Shown here: piece by piece, positions 33,325-42,431 of the stretch
Numbering within the stretch: the stretch's first letter is position 1
Layout of the letters: the number at the start of each line of letters is the position of its first letter
Assembly (NCBI RefSeq): GCF_009720735.1
Contig: NZ_WNKU01000002.1
Location: 248,001-312,000 of the forward strand
Direction of reading: 5' to 3'
Length of the DNA: 64,000 nucleotides
Origin: Heliobacterium mobile
GTDB lineage: Bacteria; Bacillota; Desulfitobacteriia; Heliobacteriales; Heliobacteriaceae
Position numbers and translations under genes: made by a program
Notes under the pieces: model-generated
The model's input: the letters and a program-made list of their open reading frames with translations, nothing else
Databases searched by the model: none
Told to the model about the DNA's origin: nothing

Positions 33325-35757
33325 TTCCAAATCGGTGAGCAGCTGCCTGATTGAAGGATAACGGCGGTTGGGATCTTTTTCGAGGCACCGTAATATGGCT
33401 GCCTCCATTTTTTCAGAGATTTCCCGGTTGAGCGCTCTCGGCGGAAGAGCCACCCGTCCAGAACCGTGAAGATCGCGCAGACGGGAAAGATCTCCAGGAC
33501 GCTCCGGATCCAATTCCAACTCGGCAGGGTCGATAAAATTAGTTTCAATGACACGATCCATGAGCGCTTGAATGTTCTCTTCACTGTCATGACCCGTCGT
33601 AAAGGGCAGATAACCGGTGGCGATTTCGTAAAGGGTGACGCCGAGGGAAAAAATATCGGCCCGTTGATCCAGCCGGCTGTTGGCCCATCCTTTGGGGCTC
33701 TTAAGCACCTCAGGTGCCGTATAAGTGGGCGTACCCAGATTGCCAAAGGTTTCAATTAAGGTGTAATCAGTAGCCCATCGTGCCTCTTTTGGGCTAATCT
33801 CCCCGCGTTCAAAGGTGACCTTATTTTGCAGCAATTGTTTCGGCACACGCAGTGTACCTAGATCAGCGAGGCGTATCCGTTCCAGATCCCGGTCCACAAG
33901 GATATTGTCAGGTTTGATATCGCGATGGATAAATTCACGACCGAATCCGTGTAAGTAGATCAGTGCTTCACCGACAGCGCTCAAAACCCGAAGGACTTCT
34001 GCTTCGGGCAGAGGAGATCGCCGAACGATGTTTCCTTGATGGTCATATTGATAGATGCGGTCTTTTAAGGAACCGTCGAGCAGTTCCATCACAAAGGTGA
34101 AACGGCTAAAATCAACACTTTCGGGGTACCCCTGAATAAGGTTGTGAGCGCCGCCGAAGGCCATCGTCAAGGCAGCTTCGTTTTTAAACCGTTTGCGTCC
34201 TTTTTCGGAATTGAGACAATTAGGTTTGAGGACTTTCATGGCACCCATCTGACCGCTCTTGCGATGGCGGACCTGCCAGACTTCGGCGAATCCCCCTTGG
34301 CCGAGTTTCAGCAACTGCTCCCATTCCCCTCGCAGATATCCTCCGACAGCCGGATCCCAGGTTAAGGCCTGCCGCTGAAACTGATCGGCTTGAAAGAGGT
34401 CTTCCTGCCGACGGAAGAGTTCACCCAAATAAAACAAAGCCCTGGCAAGATGGATTCGGTTTTCTTCATTGTCCGGTACGAGTGTGGCCGCCGCCTTCGT
34501 CAGCAGTTGGCCTGCTTGATCCATTTCTCCGCCGCGAAAACATAACAATCCCCATCGAACCATGGCCCGCCCCTGCAAGCTCCAGGCTGCATCGTTCTTT
34601 CCGTTCATACTATCTACGGCAGCTAAGACTTGGCGATAAAATTCCCTGGCTTCCTTGAACCGACCGTCTTCCTCGGCCATCTCGCCTAACTCCAATAACG
34701 CTTCTCCTTGGAACGGTTCTACTTGGAGCACTTTATTCCAGGCAGCCCGGGCATCATGGCGGACCTTGCGGTACTCTAAGTTGGAAGGCTGTTCATGTTG
34801 CCACGCCGACAAGGCTTGTGCGTATAGTAGCTGCCATTCCAATTGACCCTTTTGTCGTAATGTAACACGCTGCAGCCAATATACGGCTTTATCCCAAAAC
34901 TGCCGGTCGTAGTAGCTTTTCCCGAGATGCTCTTCCGCACGAATTTTATCCCGAAGAACCAGATACCGGGTCGACTCCTCGAGAAAAGCCAAGGCGCCTT
35001 GATCGGTTCGCTGATGTTTTAACAACCAATTGGAAAGATAGCGGTAAATGCGGACGACTTCGTCGGTGACGGTCGCGTACCTGGCTAGCGTCTGTTCCAA
35101 GTAATCTTTCAGCCATCGTACATCTTCGAGATCAGGCTCGTCCTTGCGCAGGCGCCCTGTCACCAGCCGCTCCTCCCAAGTACGGTAGAGTTCCTGCTGA
35201 GGTGGAAACCGGTTCGCCTCCCAGAGGTCTTTCCCTAAAAGCTGCCTCAATTGGGTGCAGATTTTCGGGAAAGATGTGAAGACAGGGTCTTGTTCCAGCA
35301 GGGGCAACGGATCGTATTGGACCAGTCTGATTTCGTCGATCCGTAAAGCCTGTTCATAAAGATTCATAGCTTCCTCGTCTAACCGATTCCGGTCTGAGCA
35401 GGCTACAGCAGCGGCCCAGACGGCAAAAGGGTCTTCCGGTATCGCCGCGGCAGCAGCCAAGAAGATTGGCATCGACCGGGGGTGAAGACCCTTATAACCG
35501 ATGTCCCCATGACAGCGGAGCAACAACCATAGTGGGTCATGGTTTTCCTCGAAAAACTTGTCCCACCGTTCTGCCACATCATAAAAAGTTTGATAATCAC
35601 CGGATAGTGAACATAGGGCTAAGACCAGTTTCCCCTCTTCCGGATCTTCTTCCGGCAATAAGCTGTTGATGGCAGCCTGGTAGCGGCCAGCTGTTATCAA
35701 CAGTTTCAAATAGGTCAGTTTTTTACCGGAAAACACGCCCCGGTTCACCCCTAACAC
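33316..35757 (-). CDS. TPR-containing serine/threonine protein kinase
   Basis: A protein of up to 813 residues. The first 480 or so contain several tetratricopeptide-like repeats. The kinase domain begins near 490 with the glycine loop LGQGGFAEVWQV, Lys in AMKVLKP, catalytic HRDIKPDN, a DLG metal site (LADLGTL) and the APE motif in TAPEVL. It has no membrane helix, PASTA or FHA domain. It is a cytoplasmic Hanks-type kinase with a repeat scaffold. The start is uncertain: GTG 35757 abuts a terminator; GTG 35748 or 35736 may be used. Confidence 0.86.
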   Translation of the reverse strand: MLGVNRGVFSGKKLTYLKLLITAGRYQAAINSLLPEEDPEEGKLVLALCSLSGDYQTFYDVAERWDKFFEENHDPLWLLLRCHGDIGYKGLHPRSMPIFLAAAAAIPEDPFAVWAAAVACSDRNRLDEEAMNLYEQALRIDEIRLVQYDPLPLLEQDPVFTSFPKICTQLRQLLGKDLWEANRFPPQQELYRTWEERLVTGRLRKDEPDLEDVRWLKDYLEQTLARYATVTDEVVRIYRYLSNWLLKHQRTDQGALAFLEESTRYLVLRDKIRAEEHLGKSYYDRQFWDKAVYWLQRVTLRQKGQLEWQLLYAQALSAWQHEQPSNLEYRKVRHDARAAWNKVLQVEPFQGEALLELGEMAEEDGRFKEAREFYRQVLAAVDSMNGKNDAAWSLQGRAMVRWGLLCFRGGEMDQAGQLLTKAAATLVPDNEENRIHLARALFYLGELFRRQEDLFQADQFQRQALTWDPAVGGYLRGEWEQLLKLGQGGFAEVWQVRHRKSGQMGAMKVLKPNCLNSEKGRKRFKNEAALTMAFGGAHNLIQGYPESVDFSRFTFVMELLDGSLKDRIYQYDHQGNIVRRSPLPEAEVLRVLSAVGEALIYLHGFGREFIHRDIKPDNILVDRDLERIRLADLGTLRVPKQLLQNKVTFERGEISPKEARWATDYTLIETFGNLGTPTYTAPEVLKSPKGWANSRLDQRADIFSLGVTLYEIATGYLPFTTGHDSEENIQALMDRVIETNFIDPAELELDPERPGDLSRLRDLHGSGRVALPPRALNREISEKMEAAILRCLEKDPNRRYPSIRQLLTDLELF

Positions 35758-35759
35758 GC

Positions 35760-35793
35760 AAAAAATAGAGAAAACCGGGCCTACCCGGTTTTC
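35760..35793 (-). terminator. Terminator of the 118-residue gene, next to the kinase start
   Basis: A perfect 10-bp stem (35770-35779 with 35784-35793), followed on the minus strand by a T-run (to 35760). The kinase GTG at 35757 begins right after it. Confidence 0.85.
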
Positions 35794-35821
35794 TATGTAT
35801 TCCTGCTTATAAGTGTACTGA

Positions 35822-36178
35822 TTAGCCTACGCTTTGGCAAGTCGACAGGCGCACCATGATTTCCCGTTGTTGTGCTGCAAATTGGTCTGCTTGTTCTTGC
35901 GTCATGATTCCATCGTTAACCATTTGAAGGGTCAACTCTTCTGCAGAGAGTTGGCGATAGTTTTGAACCTTGAACCGGTCGATATAACCAGCCTTCAATA
36001 AATTCATCAGCATCAGTGCAGTCAAAGGATCTTCGCCAAATTCTCCGTTGACGAGTTCCTCGGGAATCCGAGTACCGCCCGGTCCTGGAGAATCGAGAAT
36101 TTTTTCAGAGAGTCTTCCCTTGAAGATAAAATAACCGATCCCTGCAGCTATGATTGCCATTACCAGATAAGCTTCCAT
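35822..36178 (-). CDS. Hypothetical single-pass membrane protein (118 residues)
   Basis: ATG 36178 lies 7 bases after AAGGAG. One helix at residues 3-19 (YLVMAIIAAGIGYFIF) and a charged cytoplasmic part with two short helices (LTALMLMNLLKAG, LTLQMVNDGIMTQEQADQFA). The second resembles a SHOCT-like helix pair, but I am not sure. A strong terminator follows. Confidence 0.55.
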   Translation of the reverse strand: MEAYLVMAIIAAGIGYFIFKGRLSEKILDSPGPGGTRIPEELVNGEFGEDPLTALMLMNLLKAGYIDRFKVQNYRQLSAEELTLQMVNDGIMTQEQADQFAAQQREIMVRLSTCQSVG

Positions 36179-36381
36179 TGGTCTTCTCCTTTCGGACAAT
36201 GTAATTATCTTGGCTCTCTTTAACAATTCTTATTATATCATTGGAAAAATTCTTGTCGATGAAGATTTTATCTGTGAGCTTGTTACATCTTTCTCCCACC
36301 GATGGCGTTTTTATGCTTGAACCCTCATCCTCTTACTGGTACAATCTTTATGTAATTACTCCTAATTCCAGGAGGTTTATG

Positions 36382-36687
36382 ATGATCACTGAACAAATCG
36401 ACCTACTCTTCTCTATTGATCCCGATGCGAAAGAGTATATCGTGGAACGTGGCGGCATTGTCCACATCGGCGTAGCCGGTCCTAACCTGACCAAAGCGGT
36501 GGCCAAAGTGATTCCGATTGTCGACATCGGGATTCCTCGCGGTGCCACCACTAAATATCTGGAGCATCGACAGGAGGGGATCACAATTTACCTGTCGAAA
36601 AACCTAACTGTAAAGGGCCCCATTCGGATTTTTCTAGATACGCTTTGGCGTCTGAAAAAGTTATCTATCGAGATGAATCTGGACTGA
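36382..36687 (+). CDS. Hypothetical 101-residue protein
   Basis: Two ATG codons lie after GGAGG (36379 and 36382); the second has the better spacing (6 bases). The N-terminal AKEYIVERGGIVHIGVAG resembles the start of HesB-like / CC-Se-motif proteins, but there are no cysteines, so that link is weak. The end is basic and helical (FLDTLWRLKKLSIEMNLD). The function is unknown. A terminator follows. Confidence 0.6.
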   Translation: MITEQIDLLFSIDPDAKEYIVERGGIVHIGVAGPNLTKAVAKVIPIVDIGIPRGATTKYLEHRQEGITIYLSKNLTVKGPIRIFLDTLWRLKKLSIEMNLD

Positions 36688-36718
36688 CAACCGGGATGGT
36701 ATGTTACATCAGGGGCGA

Positions 36719-36750
36719 TAAAAGCCAGCGCGAAAGGTGCTGGCTTTTTA
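36719..36750 (+). terminator. Terminator of the 101-residue gene
   Basis: Arms AAAAGCCAGC (36720-36729) and GCTGGCTTTT (36739-36748), then T-rich sequence. Confidence 0.8.
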
Positions 36751-36942
36751 ATTTGCTACCTTTCAGTGCCATTTGACAACTCTATTTTTTGGTCTTTTTT
36801 CAAATCTTCCGATTTATCTATCGATAAAATTCACTTTTGCATCGGACTGATTTATGGACCCCTGTTTCCTATTCACGTCCTTATTCAAAGGTTTTCTACT
36901 AATAGTTTCCATGTGGATTTCATTTCTCCTTCTCCAAATAAC

Positions 36943-36976
36943 GAAAAGACCGATCCTTTTTTACCGGATCGGCCTC
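36943..36976 (-). terminator. Terminator of the feo operon
   Basis: Arms CCGATCC (36950-36956) and GGATCGG (36966-36972), extended by weaker pairs, followed on the minus strand by TCTTTTC. Confidence 0.7.
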
Positions 36977-36987
36977 TTATTATTCTT

Positions 36988-37209
36988 TTAGCTGACGAGG
37001 GTTATTTGGATGTCTTCGGCCATCTTTCGTCCGATGGCCAACTCCTGGTGCTTTTTCCGTACGATCACGGGGCCTGCCGGGATGATTTCCTGGATCATTA
37101 CGGTCTCCCCTTCCGAGATGCCAAAGCGGATCGCCTGGGCACGGACCATGGGATGCTTAATGGCTGCGATACAGACGGTTTGTCCTTTTACCGAGTTTGC
37201 TAATGTCAT
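36988..37209 (-). CDS. feoA: FeoA-type ferrous iron transport protein
   Basis: A 73-residue SH3-like protein, the cytosolic partner of FeoB. It has the FeoA features RAQAIRFGISEGETVMI and IVRKKHQELAIGRKMAEDI. The start ATG follows GGGAGGGG. It is the last of three genes, after feoB and a Cys-rich protein. Confidence 0.86.
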   Translation of the reverse strand: MTLANSVKGQTVCIAAIKHPMVRAQAIRFGISEGETVMIQEIIPAGPVIVRKKHQELAIGRKMAEDIQITLVS

Positions 37210-37244
37210 GGTAACCCCTCCCGTAAGACCTCAGTTTGTGCAAG

Positions 37245-37460
37245 CTATTTCGAACAACTCCCGCAGTTGCCACAGCCTCCGCAGCCCATCGGGGGCCGCA
37301 ACAAGGCATTGCATCGAGGGCAGCGATCAGGGATCGCCTCTCCCCCTTTACCGCTGAACCAGGCTTTCACATCTAGCCCGCAGTCGGGACACTCATTGAA
37401 ATGAATTCCGGGAACGCCGCAGTATTCCGGAGTTTTTTGTTTTTTGTTGAACCATCCCAA
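37245..37460 (-). CDS. Cysteine-rich zinc-ribbon protein of the feo operon
   Basis: A 71-residue protein with 12 cysteines. CPDCG and CPRCN make a zinc ribbon (about 24-48), and the tail CGGCGNCGSC is a Cys-Gly repeat at the end. It lies between feoB and feoA. It might replace FeoC, or handle iron or zinc, but it is not a FeoC helix-turn-helix. The start is TTG, with GGGGG 8 bases upstream. Confidence 0.68.
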   Translation of the reverse strand: MGWFNKKQKTPEYCGVPGIHFNECPDCGLDVKAWFSGKGGEAIPDRCPRCNALLRPPMGCGGCGNCGSCSK

Positions 37461-37492
37461 TCCAAGGACCCCCTTATCCTGAAACCACGATA

Positions 37493-39475
37493 TTATTGTT
37501 CAGAGTGACAGCAGGGAGCCGATTGGGCGGTCACATCGGCTTTACGACGAGAAAAGAGCATCGATGCGCCTACCAATAAAGCCATCAAACCGGTAAATGC
37601 GGCCACCGTAAGATAGACTTGCTCAAGGCGGGCATAAAGCTGGGCGACTACACCGCCCACCAAGAAGGCGATCACCCAGGTAGAAAACCACATAACCAGG
37701 GCTTCTTTTTTTGAGCGTTCTTTGAAGATGACTAAGACCGAAGCGACACAAGGCACAAAGAGGGTGATCGTGGCTAAAGCAACTACGGCTTGATAAGGGG
37801 CCAAGGTCATGTCGGCCAGACCAGCGGCTCCGAAGTCGCGCCGTACCAATCCCATAATAAAGACATTAGCCGATTCCTTCGGAAGGCCCAACCAGCCTAC
37901 TGTCAGAGGTGCAAGGGCCTCTTGAAGCACATCTAGAGCGCCTGAGACCTGAAGAACACTGATGAGGAGTGAACCTAATGCGAACAGGGGGAAGGCTTCT
38001 TTGACAAAGGCAAAGGATTTAATACCCGTTTTTTTCAACACGTTAGTAAGGCGAGGCAAGCGAATCGGCGGCAGTTCAATCAACAGATCGGAAGACCGTC
38101 CGGGAATGACTCGGTCCATGATCATACCGACAGCGATGAGAATGGACAAGATGATGAGCACATACATGAGCACAAAACCAGGTTCAATCGAGGCCAATAT
38201 GCCTGTAATGACGCCCAACTGAGCCGAACAGGGGATGGTCAAACCGAGGAGGAAGATAGCGATGCGTTTTTCCCGTTCTGAAGCGAGCAGCCGAGTCGTA
38301 ATCGTGGCCAAGGTGACGCAGCCAAAACCAAGGATCAGCGGGATGATAGCTCTTCCGTTTAATCCGACATAGTTAAGCACCCGATCAGTCAGCGCGGCCA
38401 CCCGTGGCAGATAACCCGAGTCTTCCAGTGTGGACAGGAAGAAATAAAAAGCCACTACCAGGGGCAGCAAGAGCCCCAACACGTAAGTCACCGTCATCGT
38501 GACCAGTCCAAATTCTCCGTAGAGGATTTGCCCAACGATGGAGTCGGGTGCGATGAAACCGGTCAGTATGCCTCGGACAAAAGGTTCATAGTATCCCTGG
38601 AAGATGGTCTCTTCTGTAAATCCGACCACGTCGCCAGCGACCCACACCCCGATCAATTGGTACATGAAGTACAGGACAGCCGCCAAGATGGGAATGCCGG
38701 TGATGGGTCGAACCATCCAATAGCCCAGCTTTGTTGAGAAGTTAGCCCCTTGGGTCGTTTCCGTGACGACAGCTTGAAAGATTTCGTTGACACATTCCCG
38801 CCGATTTAAGTAAATCTCTTCCCGTTTATCTTTCTGAGAGATGCCGTAAGCAGCCCGAATCCCTTCGTCTCCTTCCAAAGCCAGCAGAGCCTCTCCCCGG
38901 TTGGCTATGGCCTGAGACAATTTATCGATCTCCGCCGCCAGTTCAGTATTGACTCGGCCTATGCAGGCTTGAGGCAGTGCAGCTTCCACTTCTTTTAAGC
39001 CTTTTCCCTTGACCGCTACCGAAGGAATGACCGGTACGCCCAGTTCCTCTTGAAGACGGTCAAAGTTGATTTGAATCCCCCGCCGTTTCGCTTCATCGAC
39101 CATGTTCACAGCCACCACCACCGGTACGCCTGTATCGATGATCTGCCGTGTCAAGAACAAGTCCCGCTCCAAATGGAGCGCATTGACGATGTTCAGCACT
39201 TTGTCGGCTTGCAAGATTACATCTCGGGCGATGCGTTCTTCGTCGTTAAAGGAAGAAAGTCCGTAAATCCCCGGCGTGTCCATGACTACCCAATCTTTAT
39301 AGCGGCCATGAGATATGTCTAGAGTCGTGCCGGGGTAGTTCGAAACGTCTACATACATCCCTGTCAAGTGGTTAAAGAAGACCGACTTCCCCACGTTCGG
39401 GTTACCGGCGAGTACCAGCTTCTTTTCCCCTTTGCCGATGTCCAATTTGATTGGAGCGCCGTGACATGTTGTCAT
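37493..39475 (-). CDS. feoB: Ferrous iron transporter B
   Basis: A 660-residue GTP-dependent iron permease. The N-terminal G domain has GNPNVGKS at 24-31, DTPGIYGLSSF, and NMVDEAKRRG. Two gate domains follow (GFGCVTLATITTRLL), with about eight helices. The C-terminus ends CCHSEQ, a possible metal-binding tail, and the N-terminus has TTCHG. It imports Fe(II). A weak Fur-box-like element at 39582-39596 lies about 110 bases upstream. It leads the operon feoB, Cys-rich protein, feoA. Confidence 0.93.
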   Translation of the reverse strand: MTTCHGAPIKLDIGKGEKKLVLAGNPNVGKSVFFNHLTGMYVDVSNYPGTTLDISHGRYKDWVVMDTPGIYGLSSFNDEERIARDVILQADKVLNIVNALHLERDLFLTRQIIDTGVPVVVAVNMVDEAKRRGIQINFDRLQEELGVPVIPSVAVKGKGLKEVEAALPQACIGRVNTELAAEIDKLSQAIANRGEALLALEGDEGIRAAYGISQKDKREEIYLNRRECVNEIFQAVVTETTQGANFSTKLGYWMVRPITGIPILAAVLYFMYQLIGVWVAGDVVGFTEETIFQGYYEPFVRGILTGFIAPDSIVGQILYGEFGLVTMTVTYVLGLLLPLVVAFYFFLSTLEDSGYLPRVAALTDRVLNYVGLNGRAIIPLILGFGCVTLATITTRLLASEREKRIAIFLLGLTIPCSAQLGVITGILASIEPGFVLMYVLIILSILIAVGMIMDRVIPGRSSDLLIELPPIRLPRLTNVLKKTGIKSFAFVKEAFPLFALGSLLISVLQVSGALDVLQEALAPLTVGWLGLPKESANVFIMGLVRRDFGAAGLADMTLAPYQAVVALATITLFVPCVASVLVIFKERSKKEALVMWFSTWVIAFLVGGVVAQLYARLEQVYLTVAAFTGLMALLVGASMLFSRRKADVTAQSAPCCHSEQ

Positions 39476-39581
39476 GCTGCTCCCTCCCTCTGTCTACGCA
39501 AATTTACTTGGTTCTTTATATTGGTTCGGCAAAAGACTCCGTTGAAAATGACTCTCTTTTGCGTTATGGCTTTATTCTAAT

Positions 39582-39596
39582 TGATTTTAATTCTCA
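39582..39596. promoter_or_regulatory. Possible Fur box upstream of feoB
   Basis: TGATTTTAATTCTCA matches 11 of 14 fixed positions of the TGATAATNATTATCA core. It lies in the divergent region between feoB and the ABC exporter. It is suggestive only. Confidence 0.35.
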
Positions 39597-39637
39597 GTGT
39601 CAATAGGTTTATTTCTTTTTTCTGTCCCTTTACGGAA

Positions 39638-39660
39638 ACTGATTCTATGATAAAATCAGT
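39638..39660 (+). promoter_or_regulatory. Inverted repeat over the ABC exporter promoter
   Basis: ACTGATT (39638-39644) and AATCAGT (39654-39660) face each other with 9 bases between; a -10-like TATGAT lies in the middle (39646-39651). This is the position of a repressor operator, such as TetR-type for drug exporters. No regulator gene is adjacent. Confidence 0.35.
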
Positions 39661-39710
39661 AACAATAGTGGAATTCTTTTCTTACTTTCTTATATGAGGA
39701 GTTTCGAAGC

Positions 39711-40625
39711 ATGATCGTCCTTGAATCACTGACCAAACGCTTTGATAACCGTACCGTTGTCGATAACCTTTCCTTACATATTCGCCCTGGGGAGTTCTTC
39801 GGTCTGCTCGGCCCGAATGGCGCCGGCAAGACCACCACGATTCGCATGCTCATGACCTTGGCCCGGGCAACCTCTGGCCGCATTATTATTGGAGGCCAGG
39901 ATATGACCCGAAACGCTATGGCTTTGAAATCAAAGATCGGCCTCGTTCCCCAGCACATTAATTTAGACGGTGAATTGACGGCTCGGGAGAACCTGGACAT
40001 GCATGGACGGCTCTTCGGCCTTCGTCCGGAAGAACGGAAATCTCGCATCACAGAACTGCTGGAATTCGTAGAAATGCCCGACCGGGCCAATGAACCGGTA
40101 CGCAAGTTTTCCGGCGGTATGAAGCGGCGCATCCTCATCGCGCGAGCGCTTATGCATCGACCGCAAATCCTCCTGCTCGATGAGCCGACGATCGGCCTCG
40201 ACCCGATGACCCGCCGGCGCATGTGGGACTTGGTTCGTAAATTGAATACGGGTGGGCAGACCATTTTACTGACTACACACTACCTTGAGGAAGCGGAAGC
40301 CTTGTGTAACCGAGTCGCTCTGATGAATAAAGGAAAACTGGTGGAGTTAGGCACACCGGAAGAGTTAAAAACCAAAGTCGGTCCTTTTGTCGTGGAAACG
40401 GACGATGGGGGCTTGCGGCGAAGTCACTTCTTCCCGACTCGAGAAGCGGGGTCCCTGTTTATTCAGGACCTTCAGCAGGACGGGAAAGGCAGTTCCGTCT
40501 CCCTGCGGGCTTCCAATTTAGAAGATGTCTTTATCCATTTGACTTCCGGTGATTCCCTTTCCATGGAAGAGGGGACGTCGAAAAGGGATTCCAAGACGAT
40601 TAACCATCGAGCGAAAGACTTTTAA
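39711..40625 (+). CDS. ABC transporter ATP-binding protein (DrrA-like)
   Basis: A 304-residue ATPase of the daunorubicin-resistance type. Walker A GPNGAGKTT, Q-loop VPQHINLDGELTARENL, signature FSGGMKRR, Walker B ILLLDEPTIGLD and H-loop TTHYLEEAEAL are all visible. The extra C-terminal domain of about 90 residues is usual for this class. It pairs with the permease 52 bases downstream. The ATG follows GAGGAG. Confidence 0.9.
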   Translation: MIVLESLTKRFDNRTVVDNLSLHIRPGEFFGLLGPNGAGKTTTIRMLMTLARATSGRIIIGGQDMTRNAMALKSKIGLVPQHINLDGELTARENLDMHGRLFGLRPEERKSRITELLEFVEMPDRANEPVRKFSGGMKRRILIARALMHRPQILLLDEPTIGLDPMTRRRMWDLVRKLNTGGQTILLTTHYLEEAEALCNRVALMNKGKLVELGTPEELKTKVGPFVVETDDGGLRRSHFFPTREAGSLFIQDLQQDGKGSSVSLRASNLEDVFIHLTSGDSLSMEEGTSKRDSKTINHRAKDF

Positions 40626-40677
40626 AAAACGAAAACCGCCGGGCGTGGCGGTGAAAATATCGTAGGTGATTTCATTG

Positions 40678-41457
40678 ATGGAACAACAGGCAGCAAAGAA
40701 CCCATCTATTTCCCCTCTGTGGGCAGGTATCAGCACGATTCTCTGGCAGGAATATCTCATCTTTTCCCGCCGTTTTTGGAAGAACACTGCTTCCACGATG
40801 GTGACACCGATTCTCTACCTTTTTGCCTTTGGCTTCGGTTTAGGCCGGGGAATTCGGTTTGAAGGCGTCTCATACCTTGAATTCGTTATTCCCGGCATCG
40901 TCGCCTTATCAACGATGACCTCATCCTTTAACGCCGTGGCGACTCCTTTGAACATATCGAGACTTTATGATAAGACTTTCGAGGAGTATTTAACGGCCCC
41001 GATTCCGATGATCTCCCTGACCATCGGCCGGATTCTTGCGGGGGCCTTTCGCGGTATGTTTTCCGGCCTGGTCATGCTTGCCTTGACGATGGTCTTCGGG
41101 GTTCATCTCCATATAGGCGGGCTCTTTTTGCTCCTGCTCTTTTTGAACTGCCTCGTCTTTTCGGGGTTCGGTTTTTGGGCAGCTCTGACCATTCAGTCTC
41201 ACTCGGAGATCAACAAATTTAACGCCTTCGTCATCAGCCCCATGTCCTTTCTCTGCGGGACCTTTTTCTCCCTACAGAACATTCCCCAGTTCCTGTCTGC
41301 CTTCCTATATATCCTTCCTCTCACCCACACGACGAACGGCTTGAGGACCCTATCCTTAACCCAAACATTCCCCCTGGACAGTTTTATCGCACTGACTTTA
41401 TATGCTTTGCTCTTTTTTGGCTTAGGGTTGAGGGCTTGTTATCAGGTTGAAGAATGA
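40678..41457 (+). CDS. ABC-2 type permease
   Basis: A 259-residue permease with six helices, of the DrrB/NodJ type (FVIPGIVALSTMTSSFNAV, LPLTHTTNGLR). With the ATPase it forms an exporter of drugs, lipids or polysaccharide; the substrate is unknown. I start at ATG 40678, 8 bases after AGGTGA; GTG 40666 is also open. The last 16 bases overlap the converging lipid kinase gene. Confidence 0.84.
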   Translation: MEQQAAKNPSISPLWAGISTILWQEYLIFSRRFWKNTASTMVTPILYLFAFGFGLGRGIRFEGVSYLEFVIPGIVALSTMTSSFNAVATPLNISRLYDKTFEEYLTAPIPMISLTIGRILAGAFRGMFSGLVMLALTMVFGVHLHIGGLFLLLLFLNCLVFSGFGFWAALTIQSHSEINKFNAFVISPMSFLCGTFFSLQNIPQFLSAFLYILPLTHTTNGLRTLSLTQTFPLDSFIALTLYALLFFGLGLRACYQVEE

Positions 41458-42371
41458 GCACTTACTTTAGGCACGAAAAGAGACAAGGCTGAAGGCCGAA
41501 CTTGGACTTTCCAGGGGAGCGGCGGTCCCACTTCCCCGTCCATGTCGGTCTCTAGCGACTCAGGACCACGAATGATGTAAGCCGACGCCTGATGATAGGT
41601 CACCAAGGGGGAGTTTAGATGCTCCCCTTGGAGCACGCGAACAAAGAGACTGATGAAATCGTGAATACGGCAGGACCGAAAAACGAGCAGATCTAGGATC
41701 CCGTCATCGAGGCAGGCATGAGGCGAAAGGACAGGAAAACTACCGGCTCCCGTCCCGTTTAGAATCAGGTACAATAAAGTTTCACCGGAATAGACAGTCT
41801 CGCCGGAAGTGGTTTCGATCGTCAGCGAAAAAGGCCGGAACTCGGGAAGCTGTTCCAAGGCTTTTAGGTAATAGGCCAATTTCCCGATGTTGTTTTTCAG
41901 GGACTGGTTCACCTTGTGGGACACGTCTGTCATCAGACCGCCGCTGGCCACGTTGAGGAAATGACGGTCGCCGATTTGACCAACGTCGATCTCTCGGGTA
42001 TGGCCTTCGACGATAATCCGACAACAGGCCTCCACGTTTCTGGGGATGCGCAGGGTCGTCGCCAAGTCATTGGCCGTCCCCGCTGGGATGATCCCTAATG
42101 CAGGTGGTGTCTCCCCGCGATCGGCCAAGCGCATGAGTCCGTTCATCACCTGATGCAAAGTGCCGTCTCCGCCGACAGCCACCACGGCCGAACAACCGTC
42201 CTGCAAGGCCTTTTCGGCTTCCTTCGAGGTCTCGCCTGGGATACCTTCCGTTCGGTATGTGAGGACTTGCCATTGGCCAGACTGCAAAATGGCGATAGCC
42301 TCGTCAAGGGATCGCTTAAAGGCACCGGCCCCGGCTTCAGGGTTGTAGATTAACTTCAAGCGCTTGGACAA
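41442..42371 (-). CDS. Diacylglycerol-kinase-family lipid kinase (YegS/BmrU type)
   Basis: A 309-residue soluble lipid kinase. The family motifs are IYNPEAGAGAF, AVGGDGTLHQVMNGL and GIIPAGTANDLATTL, with DGILDLLVF in the second domain. It phosphorylates a diacylglycerol or related lipid at the membrane. The TTG start follows GAGGG. It is downstream of mutY on the same strand, 38 bases away, and may share its transcript. Confidence 0.88.
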   Translation of the reverse strand: MSKRLKLIYNPEAGAGAFKRSLDEAIAILQSGQWQVLTYRTEGIPGETSKEAEKALQDGCSAVVAVGGDGTLHQVMNGLMRLADRGETPPALGIIPAGTANDLATTLRIPRNVEACCRIIVEGHTREIDVGQIGDRHFLNVASGGLMTDVSHKVNQSLKNNIGKLAYYLKALEQLPEFRPFSLTIETTSGETVYSGETLLYLILNGTGAGSFPVLSPHACLDDGILDLLVFRSCRIHDFISLFVRVLQGEHLNSPLVTYHQASAYIIRGPESLETDMDGEVGPPLPWKVQVRPSALSLFVPKVSAHSST

Positions 42372-42395
42372 GCTCCATCCCTCTTTTCGACACCC

Positions 42396-42431
42396 TACGG
42401 AGTGCTCCCCTAGAGCACTCCGTACTTTTTT
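42396..42431 (+). terminator. Plus-strand terminator at the mutY/lipid kinase junction
   Basis: A perfect 12-bp stem (42396-42407 with 42413-42424), then C and six T (42426-42431). The T-run is on the plus strand only, and the mutY stop lies in the loop. The nearest upstream plus gene is the ABC permease (ends 41457). Confidence 0.75.

Noticed and set aside
36382-36687. HesB-like selenoprotein or CC-motif assignment
   Set aside because: Only the N-terminal 20 residues are similar; the CC or CU motif is absent.
36766-37203. 145-residue plus-strand frame over feoA
   Set aside because: It is the opposite strand of feoA and its terminator, without a ribosome site.
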